From CAMLFJ01 sp040902305 (GTDB lineage: Bacteria; Methylomirabilota; Methylomirabilia; Rokubacteriales; CSP1-6), in assembly GCA_040902305.1 (NCBI GenBank), contig JBBDXN010000040.1, positions 1-64,000 on the forward strand: a stretch of 64,000 bases of DNA, given 5' to 3'. Under the pieces are notes generated by a model that was not told the origin of the DNA, did not search any database, and saw nothing but the letters and a program-made list of their open reading frames with translations. Positions 8,116 to 16,721 of this stretch are shown piece by piece (positions within the stretch are counted from its first letter, which is position 1; each line of letters begins with the position of its first letter). A program made the position numbers and the translations under genes.

Positions 8116-8217
8116 GGCGCCTAGTATCGCTCATCCGTCGTCGGCACCGCGCGGCGTTTCGGGGGCGACAAATCCGACCGGCCTCCGGGAGGCGGTGGTG
8201 TAGGCTCGCGCCAAGTC

Positions 8218-10437
8218 ATGTTCGCCGCGGGCCTCGCCGTCGGTCTCCTGCTGTCCGTGATCGCTATCGTCATCTCCCTCGTCGCGCTGGGCGCGGCGCG
8301 CGCGCGCCGGCCCGGCGGGGAGGACGAGCGCATCGCCTCGCTCGAGGACCGCCTCCGCGGCCTCGCCTATCGGGTCTGGAAGCTCGAGGGCGGGCCCGGC
8401 GCCGCGATTCCGGTGGAGAGTCCCCCGGCGCCGGCTCCCCCGCCCATCGCCGAGTCCGCGCCCCCGCCGTGGGTCGAGCCCGCGCCACCGGCCCCGGCCG
8501 CTGCGCCGCGGCCCGGGCTCGATCTCGAGCAGCGCATCGGCGCGCGCTGGGCGACCTGGGTCGGGATCGTGGTCATCCTGGTCGCGGTGGCGCTCTTCCT
8601 GAAATGGGCCTTCGACAACGAGTACCTCGGGCCGGCCAGCCGCGTGGCGCTCGGCCTCGCCGCGGGCCTCGCGATGCTGGCGGGCGGGCTCGCCCTGCAT
8701 CGGCGGCGTGACGTCCCGTATCTGAGCGAGGGGCTCGCGGGCGGCGGCCTGGGCGTGCTCTATCTCTCGCTCTTCGCGGCCCACGCCCTCTACGGCCTCG
8801 CCGGGCCGACGTCCGCGTTCGCGGCCATGTTCGCGGTCACGCTGCTGGGCACCATCGTCGCGGTGGCGAGCAGCCGGCTGATCACCGCGGTGCTCGCCGT
8901 GCTCGGCGGGCTGCTGACTCCGGTGCTGCTGCAGGTGGAGCGGCCCGACGAGCGCAACCTCCTCGCGTACCTGCTCGTGCTCGACGCGCTCGTGCTGCTC
9001 GCGGCCCGCTTCCGGACCTGGCCTGCGCTCAACCGGCTCGCGTGGGTGGGCACCGCCCTGCTCTTCGCGCCGACGCTCCTGCGAGAGCCCGAGGCCCCGC
9101 ATCCGCTCGCGCGGCTCCTGCTGCTGTCGGCCCTGTTCCTGGTCTTCCTTGCGGTGCCGCTCTTCCGCGAGCGGGTCGAGGGACGCCGCGCGGAGCAGAT
9201 CGATCTGGCGCTCGTGGTGGCGAACGCGGCGGCGTACTTCTGGGCGGTGTACGTCACGCTCGACGGCTGGCGCCCGTCGTGGGAGGGCCCGTACGCGCTC
9301 GCCCTCGCCGTGCTCTACCGCCTGGTCGCGGCCGACTATGCCTCCCGTGTCCCGGACGACCGCGTCACCGTGGACGTGCACGAGGGCGTGTCGTGGACCT
9401 TCCTGGCGCTGGCGATCCCCCTGGCCCTGGACGGCCAGTGGGTCACCCTCGCCTGGGCCGTCCAGGGTGTGACGCTGCTGTGGCTCGCATCCCGGGCGCC
9501 CGCGCCGGTGGCCGCTTGGGCCGGAGTGGCGGCCCTGCTGCTGGCCGCCCTCCGCGCAGTGGCCCTGGATCGGTACTGGTTCGTGGACATCACGCCGGTC
9601 TGGAACCTGACCTTCCTGGTCCACCTTCTGGTGGTGGCTGCCCTGGCGGTCGGGGGCGGCCTCGGTGGGCGGGTCCGGGGCGAGCGCCTGGGTGGGCTGA
9701 CCCCCGAGGGTCTCCGGGCCACGCTCTGGGTCGCCGCCGTGGCGACGCTGGCGGTGCAGCTCTGGCGAGAGCCGTCGGGCCTCTGGCCGGCCACCCTGCT
9801 GACGCTCGAGCTGCTCGCCGTCGCCGGACTTGCCCGGATCTCGTCGTCCCCCGCCTTCGCCGTGGCGACTCCGTTCATGGCCGTCGTGCTCCTCGTTCGC
9901 GTGCTCGGGGTTGACGACGACCTGGCCCGCCGGGCGGCCGCGTCCCTGGTGAGCCTCCCGCTCCTCTCCCGGGTCGCCGCCTGCGCGGCCGTCGGCCTGG
10001 CCGGAGGCGCCCTGGCGGGATCCACCGCCACGCGCCACGCCGAAGGGATCGGCCGGGCGTTGTCGGGCGGCGCCGGACTGGCGCTCCTGTTCGTCCTGAG
10101 TGTCAACTGGACCCGATATCAGGCCGGTCTTCAGGGTGCCGCTCGGGGCGGCCCCCGGGGCCAGCTCGGGAGCGAGCTGCGCTGGCGGACTCAGGTCGGA
10201 CTCTCCGTGCTGTGGACCCTCTACGCGGCCGCCGCCCTCGCCTGGGGCTTCCTCCGGTCGCGCCCGGCGGTGCGCTATGCGGCTCTTGGGCTCTTCGGTC
10301 TAACCGTCATCAAGGTCTTTGTCGTGGACCTCGGAGCAGTCAGGACCGCCTACCGGATCCTTTCCTTCCTGGTGCTCGGCATCGTCCTCCTTCTGGTCAG
10401 CCTCGCCTACCAGAAGGCTCACCCCCCGAGGCGGTAG
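8218..10437 (+). CDS. DUF2339 multi-pass membrane protein
   Basis: A 739-residue polytopic inner-membrane protein of the DUF2339 family (function unknown). Residues 1-30 form a first membrane helix, followed by a coiled segment ERIASLEDRLRGLAYRVWKLE and a Pro/Ala-rich linker to about 100. From LEQRIGARWATWVGIVVILVAV onwards (quoted partly) at least 18-20 hydrophobic helices alternate with short loops to the C-terminus. The DLEQRIGARWATW block is the family hallmark. ATG 8218 has no ribosome site, and a TAGGCT hexamer 11 nt upstream may be its -10. It is probably monocistronic. A long antisense open frame over it is a G+C artefact. Confidence 0.9.
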   Translation: MFAAGLAVGLLLSVIAIVISLVALGAARARRPGGEDERIASLEDRLRGLAYRVWKLEGGPGAAIPVESPPAPAPPPIAESAPPPWVEPAPPAPAAAPRPGLDLEQRIGARWATWVGIVVILVAVALFLKWAFDNEYLGPASRVALGLAAGLAMLAGGLALHRRRDVPYLSEGLAGGGLGVLYLSLFAAHALYGLAGPTSAFAAMFAVTLLGTIVAVASSRLITAVLAVLGGLLTPVLLQVERPDERNLLAYLLVLDALVLLAARFRTWPALNRLAWVGTALLFAPTLLREPEAPHPLARLLLLSALFLVFLAVPLFRERVEGRRAEQIDLALVVANAAAYFWAVYVTLDGWRPSWEGPYALALAVLYRLVAADYASRVPDDRVTVDVHEGVSWTFLALAIPLALDGQWVTLAWAVQGVTLLWLASRAPAPVAAWAGVAALLLAALRAVALDRYWFVDITPVWNLTFLVHLLVVAALAVGGGLGGRVRGERLGGLTPEGLRATLWVAAVATLAVQLWREPSGLWPATLLTLELLAVAGLARISSSPAFAVATPFMAVVLLVRVLGVDDDLARRAAASLVSLPLLSRVAACAAVGLAGGALAGSTATRHAEGIGRALSGGAGLALLFVLSVNWTRYQAGLQGAARGGPRGQLGSELRWRTQVGLSVLWTLYAAAALAWGFLRSRPAVRYAALGLFGLTVIKVFVVDLGAVRTAYRILSFLVLGIVLLLVSLAYQKAHPPRR

Positions 10438-10441
10438 ACCT

Positions 10442-10470
10442 TTCAAATTTCGTTCAGAAAGTTATATAGT
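10442..10470 (+). promoter_or_regulatory. Promoter of the CGNR regulator gene
   Basis: TTCAAA (10442-10447) and TATAGT (10465-10470) are separated by 17 bp in an unusually A+T-rich stretch of this genome. The predicted start site lies only a few bases before ATG 10481, and no Shine-Dalgarno sequence lies between. Confidence 0.5.
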
Positions 10471-10480
10471 CGGGACCGCC

Positions 10481-11128
10481 ATGGCCGAGCGGACGATCCC
10501 AGTGGAGGGCGTGTTCGAGTTCAATGCCGGGCGTCTCTGCCTCGACTTCACCAATACCGTGAGAGCCCGCCCCCTCAGTGAGCGAATTGAATCTATCAGT
10601 ATATACAGTGACTTACTCTCATGGGCCCGTCAGGCGACCATCTTGACCCCCGGTGAGACCGCCCTGCTGACCGAGATGGCTCAGCAGAACCCACGCGGGG
10701 CCGGCGAGGCGTTGGGTCAGGCCCTCGTGCTTCGGGAGGCACTGTACGGCCTGCTCTCAGCCCGCGCCGCCGGGCTGCAGGCCCCGGCCTCCGATCTTCA
10801 GACCGTCAACAAGGCGATCGGCCGGGGTATGTCGCGGGCGGGGGTCAAGCCGTCGGCGCAGGGGGGATTCGAGTGGAGCTGGCCCGACCCACCAGGGCTC
10901 GATCGCGTGGGCTGGTGGGTTGCCCGGTCGGCTGCAGAGCTGCTGACCTCGCCTGATCTAACCGGTGTCCGCGAGTGCGCCGGCTACGACTGCGGCTGGC
11001 TTTTCATGGACACCACCAAGAACCGGAGCCGACGGTGGTGCGACATGGCCACCTGCGGGAACCGAGCGAAGGGCCGCCGCCACTACGAGCGGCGCAAGGC
11101 TACCGCCGGGCGGGCCGGGGCCCCTTGA
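10481..11128 (+). CDS. ABATE/CGNR zinc-finger transcriptional regulator-like protein
   Basis: A 215-residue protein with the two-part build of CGNR proteins. An N-terminal ABATE (stress-induced, ligand-type) domain begins FEFNAGRLCLDFTNT. A C-terminal zinc finger has CAGYDCGWLFMD, then RRWCDMATCGNRAKGRRHY, giving four cysteines and the diagnostic CGNR. Such proteins are presumed DNA-binding regulators with a small-molecule sensing N-terminus. Start ATG 10481 is chosen because MAERTIPVEGVFEF lies just after a promoter. Its 3' end overlaps the converging kinase gene by 29 bp. Base composition is slightly lower in G+C around the start. Confidence 0.88.
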   Translation: MAERTIPVEGVFEFNAGRLCLDFTNTVRARPLSERIESISIYSDLLSWARQATILTPGETALLTEMAQQNPRGAGEALGQALVLREALYGLLSARAAGLQAPASDLQTVNKAIGRGMSRAGVKPSAQGGFEWSWPDPPGLDRVGWWVARSAAELLTSPDLTGVRECAGYDCGWLFMDTTKNRSRRWCDMATCGNRAKGRRHYERRKATAGRAGAP

Positions 11129-12209
11129 GCGAGGACGCCACGACCCGCAGCAGCTCCTCGGAGGAGAACGGCTTCGCGACCACGAACTGGATACCGTGGC
11201 GCTCGATCTTCTCGGGCTCGAGCTGATCGCCGAAGCCGGTGATGAGGCCGACGGGCGCGTTGGGGAAGCGCTCGCGGCAGGCCGAGGCCACCTCCCAGCC
11301 CGAGATTCCGGGCATGGCCAGGTCGGTCAGGACCAGGTCCACCGCGTCCTTCTCGATCCGGTCCAGGGCGGTCTGGCCATTGGGGGCCTCGATGACCTGG
11401 CAGCCGGCCTCCCTCAGGAGGTCCCCGAGCGACCGCAGGATCTCGAGATTGTCCTCCACCACGAGCACCCGCTTGCCGTGCGGGAGGCGGGAGGCGTCCC
11501 CGGCATCCTGGTCGGCCGGTAGCACGGCGGGCACGGGCAGTCGGATCGTGAACGTCGTGCCCTGACCGAGCGCGCTGTCGACCGCGATCTCGCCTCCGTG
11601 CCGGGCCATGATGCCCCAGACCACCGCCAGGCCCAGGCCATTGCCCTGGGCCCCCTTGGTCGTGAAGAAGGGCTCGAACACGCGCCGCCGGGTCTCCTCG
11701 GACATGCCGCAGCCGGAATCGGCGGCCTGGATCACCACGTGGTTGCCGTCCAGGGCCGCGCGGAACGAGAACCGCCCGCCCGCGGGCATCGCCTCGAGCG
11801 CATTGTTGAGCAGGTTGAGCAGGCCCTCCCGCAGCTCCTCGGCGGTGCCCGCGACGAGCGGGACCTTCCCGCCCTCGACGCGCACGTCGTAGGTGACGCC
11901 GCGGCTCTGGGCCTGATCCCGCCAGCGCGGCCGGGCCAGCTCCACGACCTCCTGCAGCACCCGCTGCATGTCCACCCGGCCGAAGGGCCGCGTGCTGCGG
12001 GTGCGCGTGAACTCCTGGATCCGCCGCACGGTCTGCGCGCCGTCGTGCGCGGCCTGGCGGATCATGGTCAGGCTCTCGGCCACCGCGGGGGCCTGTCCGC
12101 GCGCCAGCAGCAGCTCGGTGCGCAGCATCACCACCGCCAGGAGGTTGTTGAAGTCGTGGGCCACGCCGGCTGCCATCTCGCCCAGGGCCCGCAGCCGCTC
12201 GACCTGCAC
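11100..12209 (-). CDS. Histidine kinase core plus receiver domain (3' part of a frameshifted gene)
   Basis: Carries the catalytic half of a hybrid sensor kinase. The H-box is VAHDFNNLLAVV, the N-box is LLNLLNNALEAM, and the ATP lid has DSGCGM, FEPFFTTK and GNGLGLAVV. A receiver domain follows with VLVVEDN, the phospho-acceptor Asp in VLTDLAMPG, and VVAKPFS. The frame opens at GTG 12209 (MQVERLRALGEMAAG), but that sequence is normally internal to a longer protein, and the GAF sensor half sits immediately upstream in another frame. One surplus base near 12219 breaks the join. This is either a real lesion or an assembly error. If real, a truncated soluble kinase might still be made. Confidence 0.8.
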   Translation of the reverse strand: MQVERLRALGEMAAGVAHDFNNLLAVVMLRTELLLARGQAPAVAESLTMIRQAAHDGAQTVRRIQEFTRTRSTRPFGRVDMQRVLQEVVELARPRWRDQAQSRGVTYDVRVEGGKVPLVAGTAEELREGLLNLLNNALEAMPAGGRFSFRAALDGNHVVIQAADSGCGMSEETRRRVFEPFFTTKGAQGNGLGLAVVWGIMARHGGEIAVDSALGQGTTFTIRLPVPAVLPADQDAGDASRLPHGKRVLVVEDNLEILRSLGDLLREAGCQVIEAPNGQTALDRIEKDAVDLVLTDLAMPGISGWEVASACRERFPNAPVGLITGFGDQLEPEKIERHGIQFVVAKPFSSEELLRVVASSLKGPRPARR

Positions 12210-12219
12210 GAGCTGGTGA

Positions 12220-13713
12220 GTGGGACTTCTGCACGCCTTCCAGCGCGCGCTCGAGCTCCGCGTACAGCCGCGAGTTCTCGACCGCGATGCCGGCCTGCGC
12301 CGCGAACGTGCAGGCGACCGCCAGCTCGTCCTCGGAGAAGGCGGCGGCCTGGCTCGTCAGCGCGCTGAGGACGCCCACCAGCCGGTCGCCGGCCCGCACC
12401 GGCACCGCGAGGTAGGCCCGCATGCCGAGACGGTTCACGCTCTCGCGCTCCGCGTCGCCGAGCGCGCCGTGCGCGGCCAGATCCATGATCGCGAGCGGCT
12501 CGCCGGTGGCGGCCACGCGACCCGCGGGCCCATCCCCCACCGCGATCTCCGCCGGGAGCAGCGCATCCAGCCCCTCGCCGCGGATCTCGGCGCGCACGAG
12601 CCGGCCCTCGTCCACCAGATGGAAGGCGACCGCGTCCGCCTGCAGCAGTCCGGCGTAGAGGTCGGCGATGCGCCGCTGCACCGTCGCGGGCGGCCACAGC
12701 CGGGTGACGCGCTGGCTGACCTCCACGAGGGCTTCCAGCCGCCCCTGCCGCCGCGTCAGCTCGCGGAAGAGGTTGCTGTTGGAGAGCGCCACCGCGGCCT
12801 GGGACGCCAGCGACGCGGCCAGGCTGCGGAAGGCCTTGGGGTAGGGCAGGGCCAGGCGCTCGATGGCCGCCGTCGAGACGAAGGGCCGGCCGCTCTCGCG
12901 CTTGCAGTTGATCAGGGCGAGCACACCGATGATCTCCCCGCCCGGGGTCTGCATGGGCAGGACCAGCAGCGACTTGGTGCGGTACCCGGCGAGCGCATCC
13001 ACCTCCGGGTTGAAGCGGTACGGGCGGTCCGCGGGCAGCGCATAGGCGTCGGCCACGTCGAGGATCTCGCCGGTGAGCGCCACGTGGCCGGCCAGGCTGT
13101 CCTGGCTCAGCGGGAGCGCGACCGCGTTGAACTCGACCGGCACGCTGTCGTTCTGGGCCAGCTCGAAGCGCAGCCGGCGCGCGCCGTCGCTCGCGGCCTC
13201 GACCAGGTAGATGGAGCCCGCGTCACTCCGGGTGATGCTCCGGGCCTTGGTCAGGATCAGATCGAGCAGGAGCTTGGTGTCGCGCTCGCCGGACAGCCGC
13301 ACGCCGATCGCGTTCAGCTCCTCGAGCTGCTGCGTGGTCTCCTTCGCCTCGCGGGTGACGCGGGCCTGCTCGCACGCCGCGCGCAGCACGCTCGCGAGGG
13401 TGGCGGGGCCCACCGGGAGCGTGAGCGAGACGAAGCCGCGGGCCACCGGGGCTGCGTCCGCGGACTCCGAGAGCACGACCACGGGCACGATCGCGCGCCG
13501 CGCCGCCTCGAGCAGGGTCGCGTCGACGTCGTCGACCGGACCATCGAGCAGCAGCACGCCGGCTTCGTCGGCGGAGAAGGTGACGGGCTGCCCGGGCCCG
13601 AGTATTCGCGGCTCGAGATCCTCGGGCAGCGCCGCCACCAGTCCCCCGCGGGAGAAGTCCGCGGGGTACCACACGATCCCACGTTCAGGTGCAGACTCGC
13701 GACGGTCGCTCAT
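12220..13713 (-). CDS. GAF-domain sensor half of a frameshifted hybrid histidine kinase
   Basis: About 498 residues of sensory region. The N-terminus (to about 130) looks like a degenerate receiver-type domain with VLLLDGPVDDVD, then a linker helix, a first GAF domain from about 145 (ELNAIGVRLSGERD) to 310, and a second GAF domain from about 335 (VEVSQRVTRLW) to 485, ending AVENSRLYAELERALEGVQ, the usual coiled entry to the kinase core. After His498 the frame leaves the kinase sequence, which continues at 12218 in another frame. It starts at ATG 13713, 24 nt after the FecR gene, and so belongs to the same sigma-54-type transcript. Confidence 0.8.
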
Positions 13714-13737
13714 GGGCTCAGGCGCCAGATGTCCGGA

Positions 13738-15003
13738 CTAGCGGCCGCCGCCGAGCAGTCCGCCCAGCAAGCCCAGCAGTCCGCCGAGCCCGCCTCCACC
13801 GCCGCTGCCGCCGCCTGTGGGGCTGACGGCGCCCCCGACGGCGCCGCCGAGGCCGGTGACGCCGGTACCGAGGCCGGTGACGCCGGTACCGAGGCCGGTG
13901 ANNNNNNNNNNNNNNNNNNNNNNNNNNNNNNNNNNNNNNNNNNNNNNNNNNNNNNNNNNNNNNNNNNNNNNNNNNNNNNNNNNNNNNNNNNNNNNNNNNN
14001 NGGTACCGAGGCCGGTGACGCCGGTACCGAGGCCGGTGACGCCGGTACCGAGGCCGCTGACGCCGGTACCGAGGCCGCTGACGGTGCCTCCAACCACCCC
14101 ACCAAGGCCGCCGGCGACACCCTCGAGTCCAAGCGTGCCTATGAGATCGTTGAGGAGCTCGGTCGCGTCGGTCACGTTGCCCACCACCCCCGTCACACCG
14201 TTCACCGTGCCGCCGCCGTTCTCCGGCGCACCCTGGCCGGATCCTGCCGGTGCCGCGGGCGGAGCCAGCAACGCGGAGGCGAGCATCACTGCGCGACCCT
14301 GCTCTCGGGCCATGAGGCCGCTCTGGAACTCGTCGGGTGCGTCCTCGGTCTGCATCTGCTTCGGCTTCAGGTCCGCGGTCAGCGCGGCGACGGCGTCACG
14401 GGAGATCGGACGCACCGAGCCCAGCGTGTTGCCGGCGACCACCACGCTCTGCAGCTCCGTGAGTCGAACCGTCGGCTGCGAGGGATCCAGGTGCGCACTC
14501 ACGTCGAGCGCGCCGTGGAAGAGGTGGACGCGGGTCGTGGTGGTGGAAGTTGCCGCCCCGGGCTTGACCGGATCGACCTCGACCACGAAAACGGTGCCCC
14601 GCACCGCGGCGGTCGCGTTCGGCGAGCGGATCTCGATCACCTCGCCGGGCCGCATGCGGCCCTTGACCACCGCCACCCCGACCTTCCCGGACGCCAGATC
14701 TACCGTGACCCGCCCGGCTTCCTCGGTCACGGTGAGGACCGACAGCTCGCGCACCGTGATGAGCGCCTTGCCGCCCAGGAGCACGCGCACCAGCGAGTGC
14801 TCCTGGGTATGGATGCGATCGCGCACGTAGATCTCGTCGCGCATCCGCAGCGAGACCGGCCGCGCGGCGGCGACGGCTCGGATCAGCGTCGCGTTGCCGT
14901 TGACGGTGGTGACGACGCCGGCGCTTTCATCGGACTGGGCGGCAGCGACGACGGGCAGGCACAGCAGGGCTGCCGCCATCGCGAAGATTTTCGTTCCGGG
15001 CAT
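13738..15003 (-). CDS. Secreted FecR-domain protein with Gly-rich heptapeptide repeats
   Basis: An exported protein of about 421 residues (34 of them hidden by N). Residues 1-23 are a signal peptide ending VAAAQ. A FecR-type domain spans about 30-165 with MRDEIYVRDRIHT, ALITVRELSVLTV and the core SPNATAAVRGTVF. After a linker, the C-terminal third is a tandem array of the heptapeptide VTGLGTG, followed by a Gly/Leu tail GLLGLLGGLLGGGR. FecR domains in secreted proteins usually bind polysaccharide or act in envelope sensing. Start ATG 15003 follows AAGGAG. A sigma-54-like promoter lies about 60 nt upstream. The repeat number is uncertain because the gap falls inside the array. Confidence 0.85.
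   Translation of the reverse strand: MPGTKIFAMAAALLCLPVVAAAQSDESAGVVTTVNGNATLIRAVAAARPVSLRMRDEIYVRDRIHTQEHSLVRVLLGGKALITVRELSVLTVTEEAGRVTVDLASGKVGVAVVKGRMRPGEVIEIRSPNATAAVRGTVFVVEVDPVKPGAATSTTTTRVHLFHGALDVSAHLDPSQPTVRLTELQSVVVAGNTLGSVRPISRDAVAALTADLKPKQMQTEDAPDEFQSGLMAREQGRAVMLASALLAPPAAPAGSGQGAPENGGGTVNGVTGVVGNVTDATELLNDLIGTLGLEGVAGGLGGVVGGTVSGLGTGVSGLGTGVTGLGTGVTGLGTXXXXXXXXXXXXXXXXXXXXXXXXXXXXXXXXXXTGLGTGVTGLGTGVTGLGGAVGGAVSPTGGGSGGGGGLGGLLGLLGGLLGGGR
13855..14080 (-). repeat. 21-bp coding tandem repeat with assembly gap
   Basis: The unit GCCGGTACCGAGGCCGGTGAC (plus strand) encodes the heptapeptide in the FecR protein. It runs up to 13901, is cut by 100 N (13902-14001), and resumes to about 14080 with a few GCTGAC variants. 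It is open in several frames purely because 21 is a multiple of 3. The true copy number is unknown. Confidence 0.9.
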
Positions 15004-15063
15004 GATCGCTCTCGCTCCTTGGGCCGGTCTGAAAGCCGCTTGGCTCCGGCGTCAGGCTGGGAG

Positions 15064-15079
15064 AGCAAAGCGAGTGCCA
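15064..15079 (-). promoter_or_regulatory. Sigma-54 (RpoN) -24/-12 promoter for FecR-kinase operon
   Basis: On the minus strand TGGCAC (15079-15074), five bases, then TTGCT (15068-15064). The GG and GC dinucleotides are 10 bp apart, as RpoN promoters require. Transcription would begin near 15053, leaving a leader of about 50 nt with the AAGGAG site before ATG 15003. Confidence 0.65.
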
Positions 15080-15122
15080 CGCGGACACTTCGGTCTAACG
15101 CTTCGAAATCACTCGTGGGATG

Positions 15123-15154
15123 GTGTCAGCCGATCGACACGAAATCGCTGACAC
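15123..15154. promoter_or_regulatory. Inverted repeat, candidate activator site upstream of sigma-54 promoter
   Basis: GTGTCAGC, 16 nt, GCTGACAC: a perfect 8-bp dyad centred about 61 bp upstream of the -24 element. That is the normal place for a bacterial enhancer-binding protein. The same heptamer CTGACAC occurs twice, 11 bp apart, at 36300-36317 upstream of the response-regulator gene. Confidence 0.5.
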
Positions 15155-15247
15155 TCGCAAGAAGTGGCAAGAGCCACGACGAGAACAGAATGCATTTCAT
15201 GCTCGCGCATTTCGTGCTCGGTGCGTCCCGACATCTGCCCGGCCGGA

Positions 15248-16276
15248 CTATGCGGAGCCGGTGAGCTGCTTGCGCGCGAGTACCGCGCCGGCGGCGAGGG
15301 CGCGCACTTTCTGATTGCACATGTAGCGGGGCGACCAGCCGAAGCCACAATCGGGATTGACGTAGAGCTTCTCGGGCCGGCAGACCGCGAGCACCCGGCG
15401 GATGCGCGCGGCCACGTCCTCCGGGCTCTCCGGATTGAAGCCCTTCACGTCGATGACCCCGGCCCCCAGCTCGCGATCCTGGCCGTACTCCTTCCAGAGA
15501 TCGAGCTCGGAGAACTCCCGGCCCGCGAACTCGAGCACGAGCTGATCGACGCGGGCCTTCAGCACCCCCGGGAAGTACGGCCGGTACGAGCGCTCGAACC
15601 GGGACCGGCCGAAGCGGTTGCCGAAGCAGATGTGGAAGGCGAGCTTGGCCTTCACGCCCTCGGTGGCCAGGTTGAAGAGGCGCGCCATCTCCTCGCCGCT
15701 CACGTTCCCGCGCGCCGGCTCATCGAGTTGAATGAAATCGGCGCCCGCCTCCACGAGCCCCCGCAGCTCCGCGTTGATCACCTCGGCGAAGCGCTCGGCC
15801 ACGTCCACCACGCCCTTGTACATCTTGCCGGGATGGATGCGGGAGCCGAAGGTGAGCGGCCCCGCGCAGGTGGCCTTGGCGCCCCGGGTAGTGTGCGCCT
15901 TCAGGTACTCGAACTCCTTGATGATGCCGAGGCCGCCCGCGGGCGCCTCGATTCGCCCGGTGGCCTCGTAGCGCGTCTGCTGGTCGTAGCCCCACGGCCC
16001 GGCCTTGCGGCGCACCGGCAGGGGCTCGATGCCCTTGATGACGGCGTAGTAGGAGTCCACGTAGCCGTCCAGCCGGCGCACCTCGCCGTCGGTGATGATG
16101 TCGAGCCCGGCTCGCTCCATGTCGCGGATCGCGGTGTCGGCGGCGTCGTCGAACATCTCTTCGAGGTCGGCGGGCCCCATCGCCCCGTCCTCGTGGGCCC
16201 GGACCGCGGTGTACCACCAGCCGGCCTTGCCGTGCGAGCCGACGACGGTGGACGGGATCAGCGGGAGAGCGGGCAT
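15248..16276 (-). CDS. MetE-core (cobalamin-independent methionine synthase C-terminal domain) protein
   Basis: A 342-residue TIM barrel equivalent to the catalytic half of MetE, without the N-terminal half. It shares its fold with archaeal core methionine synthases and with epoxyalkane:coenzyme M transferase. Zn-site residues can be placed in FHICFGN (His and Cys, near 213-219) and VNPDCGFGW (Cys, near 306-314), and substrate residues in DFIQLDEPA and ITDGEVRRLDGY. The operon context of acyl-CoA and amino-acid uptake genes does not point clearly to methionine synthesis, so the thiol and methyl donors are open. ATG 16276 follows AAGGAGG. It is divergent from the 16332 gene. Confidence 0.88.
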   Translation of the reverse strand: MPALPLIPSTVVGSHGKAGWWYTAVRAHEDGAMGPADLEEMFDDAADTAIRDMERAGLDIITDGEVRRLDGYVDSYYAVIKGIEPLPVRRKAGPWGYDQQTRYEATGRIEAPAGGLGIIKEFEYLKAHTTRGAKATCAGPLTFGSRIHPGKMYKGVVDVAERFAEVINAELRGLVEAGADFIQLDEPARGNVSGEEMARLFNLATEGVKAKLAFHICFGNRFGRSRFERSYRPYFPGVLKARVDQLVLEFAGREFSELDLWKEYGQDRELGAGVIDVKGFNPESPEDVAARIRRVLAVCRPEKLYVNPDCGFGWSPRYMCNQKVRALAAGAVLARKQLTGSA

Positions 16277-16319
16277 CAGCGTATCCTCCTTGTCCTCACG
16301 GGCTTGTCTTGTCGGGAGC

Positions 16320-16325
16320 TATAAT
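16320..16325 (+). promoter_or_regulatory. -10 element, leaderless start at 16332
   Basis: A perfect TATAAT ends 6 nt before ATG 16332, so transcription should start at or next to the A of the start codon. It lies inside a short dyad (CGGGA, 7 nt, TCCCG; 16313-16329) that could serve as an operator. Confidence 0.65.
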
Positions 16326-16331
16326 CCCGGC

Positions 16332-16721
16332 ATGAGCCAGGCCGAGACTCATGCGAGCATCCTATCTCTGCCTCACCTGGTCAATGGCGATGCGGGGCTG
16401 GTGCGGCGGGGGCGCTACCTCACCGCGACCTTCCTGATCGAGGCCGGCGACACCGAGTTCCTGGTGCGGGTGGTGGAGGGGCGCCTCGCGGCGGTCGAGC
16501 CCGGCCCGTTCCTGATGCGCCCCTGGACCTTCGCGCTGCGCGCGTCCGCCGAGACCTGGCAGCGCTTCTGGGACGCCACGCCCGCCCCGGGCTACCACGA
16601 CCTCTTCGCGATGAAGAAGCTCGGGGTGGCGCGGATCGAGGGCGACCTGGTGCCGCTCATGGCCAATCTGCGCTACGTCAAGGACGTGGTGGCGGCCCCG
16701 CGTCGGCCGCGGAGGAGCTAG
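16332..16721 (+). CDS. SCP2-like lipid-binding protein, tentative
   Basis: A 129-residue soluble protein. The alternation of TATFLIEAGDTEFLVRVVEGR with a following EPGPFLMRPWTFALRASAETW, an acidic helix and a closing helix LMANLRYVKDVV resembles small sterol-carrier-protein-2 domains, which bind hydrophobic ligands. The similarity is judged by eye and is only moderate. It is followed directly by an alpha/beta hydrolase whose ribosome site lies within its last codons, so the two form an operon. ATG 16332 sits 6 nt after a perfect TATAAT, which implies a leaderless message. It might instead be a small binding partner or regulatory domain for the hydrolase. Confidence 0.75.
   Translation: MSQAETHASILSLPHLVNGDAGLVRRGRYLTATFLIEAGDTEFLVRVVEGRLAAVEPGPFLMRPWTFALRASAETWQRFWDATPAPGYHDLFAMKKLGVARIEGDLVPLMANLRYVKDVVAAPRRPRRS

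Noticed and set aside
8131..10038. A 635-codon open frame antisense to the DUF2339 gene
   Set aside because: Composition is Arg/Gln/His-rich with no domain, which is the usual shadow of a high-G+C gene. The sense protein has clear membrane helices and family motifs.
13855..14080. CRISPR or intergenic satellite
   Set aside because: The 21-bp period is in frame with a signal-peptide-bearing FecR protein and codes a regular heptapeptide.
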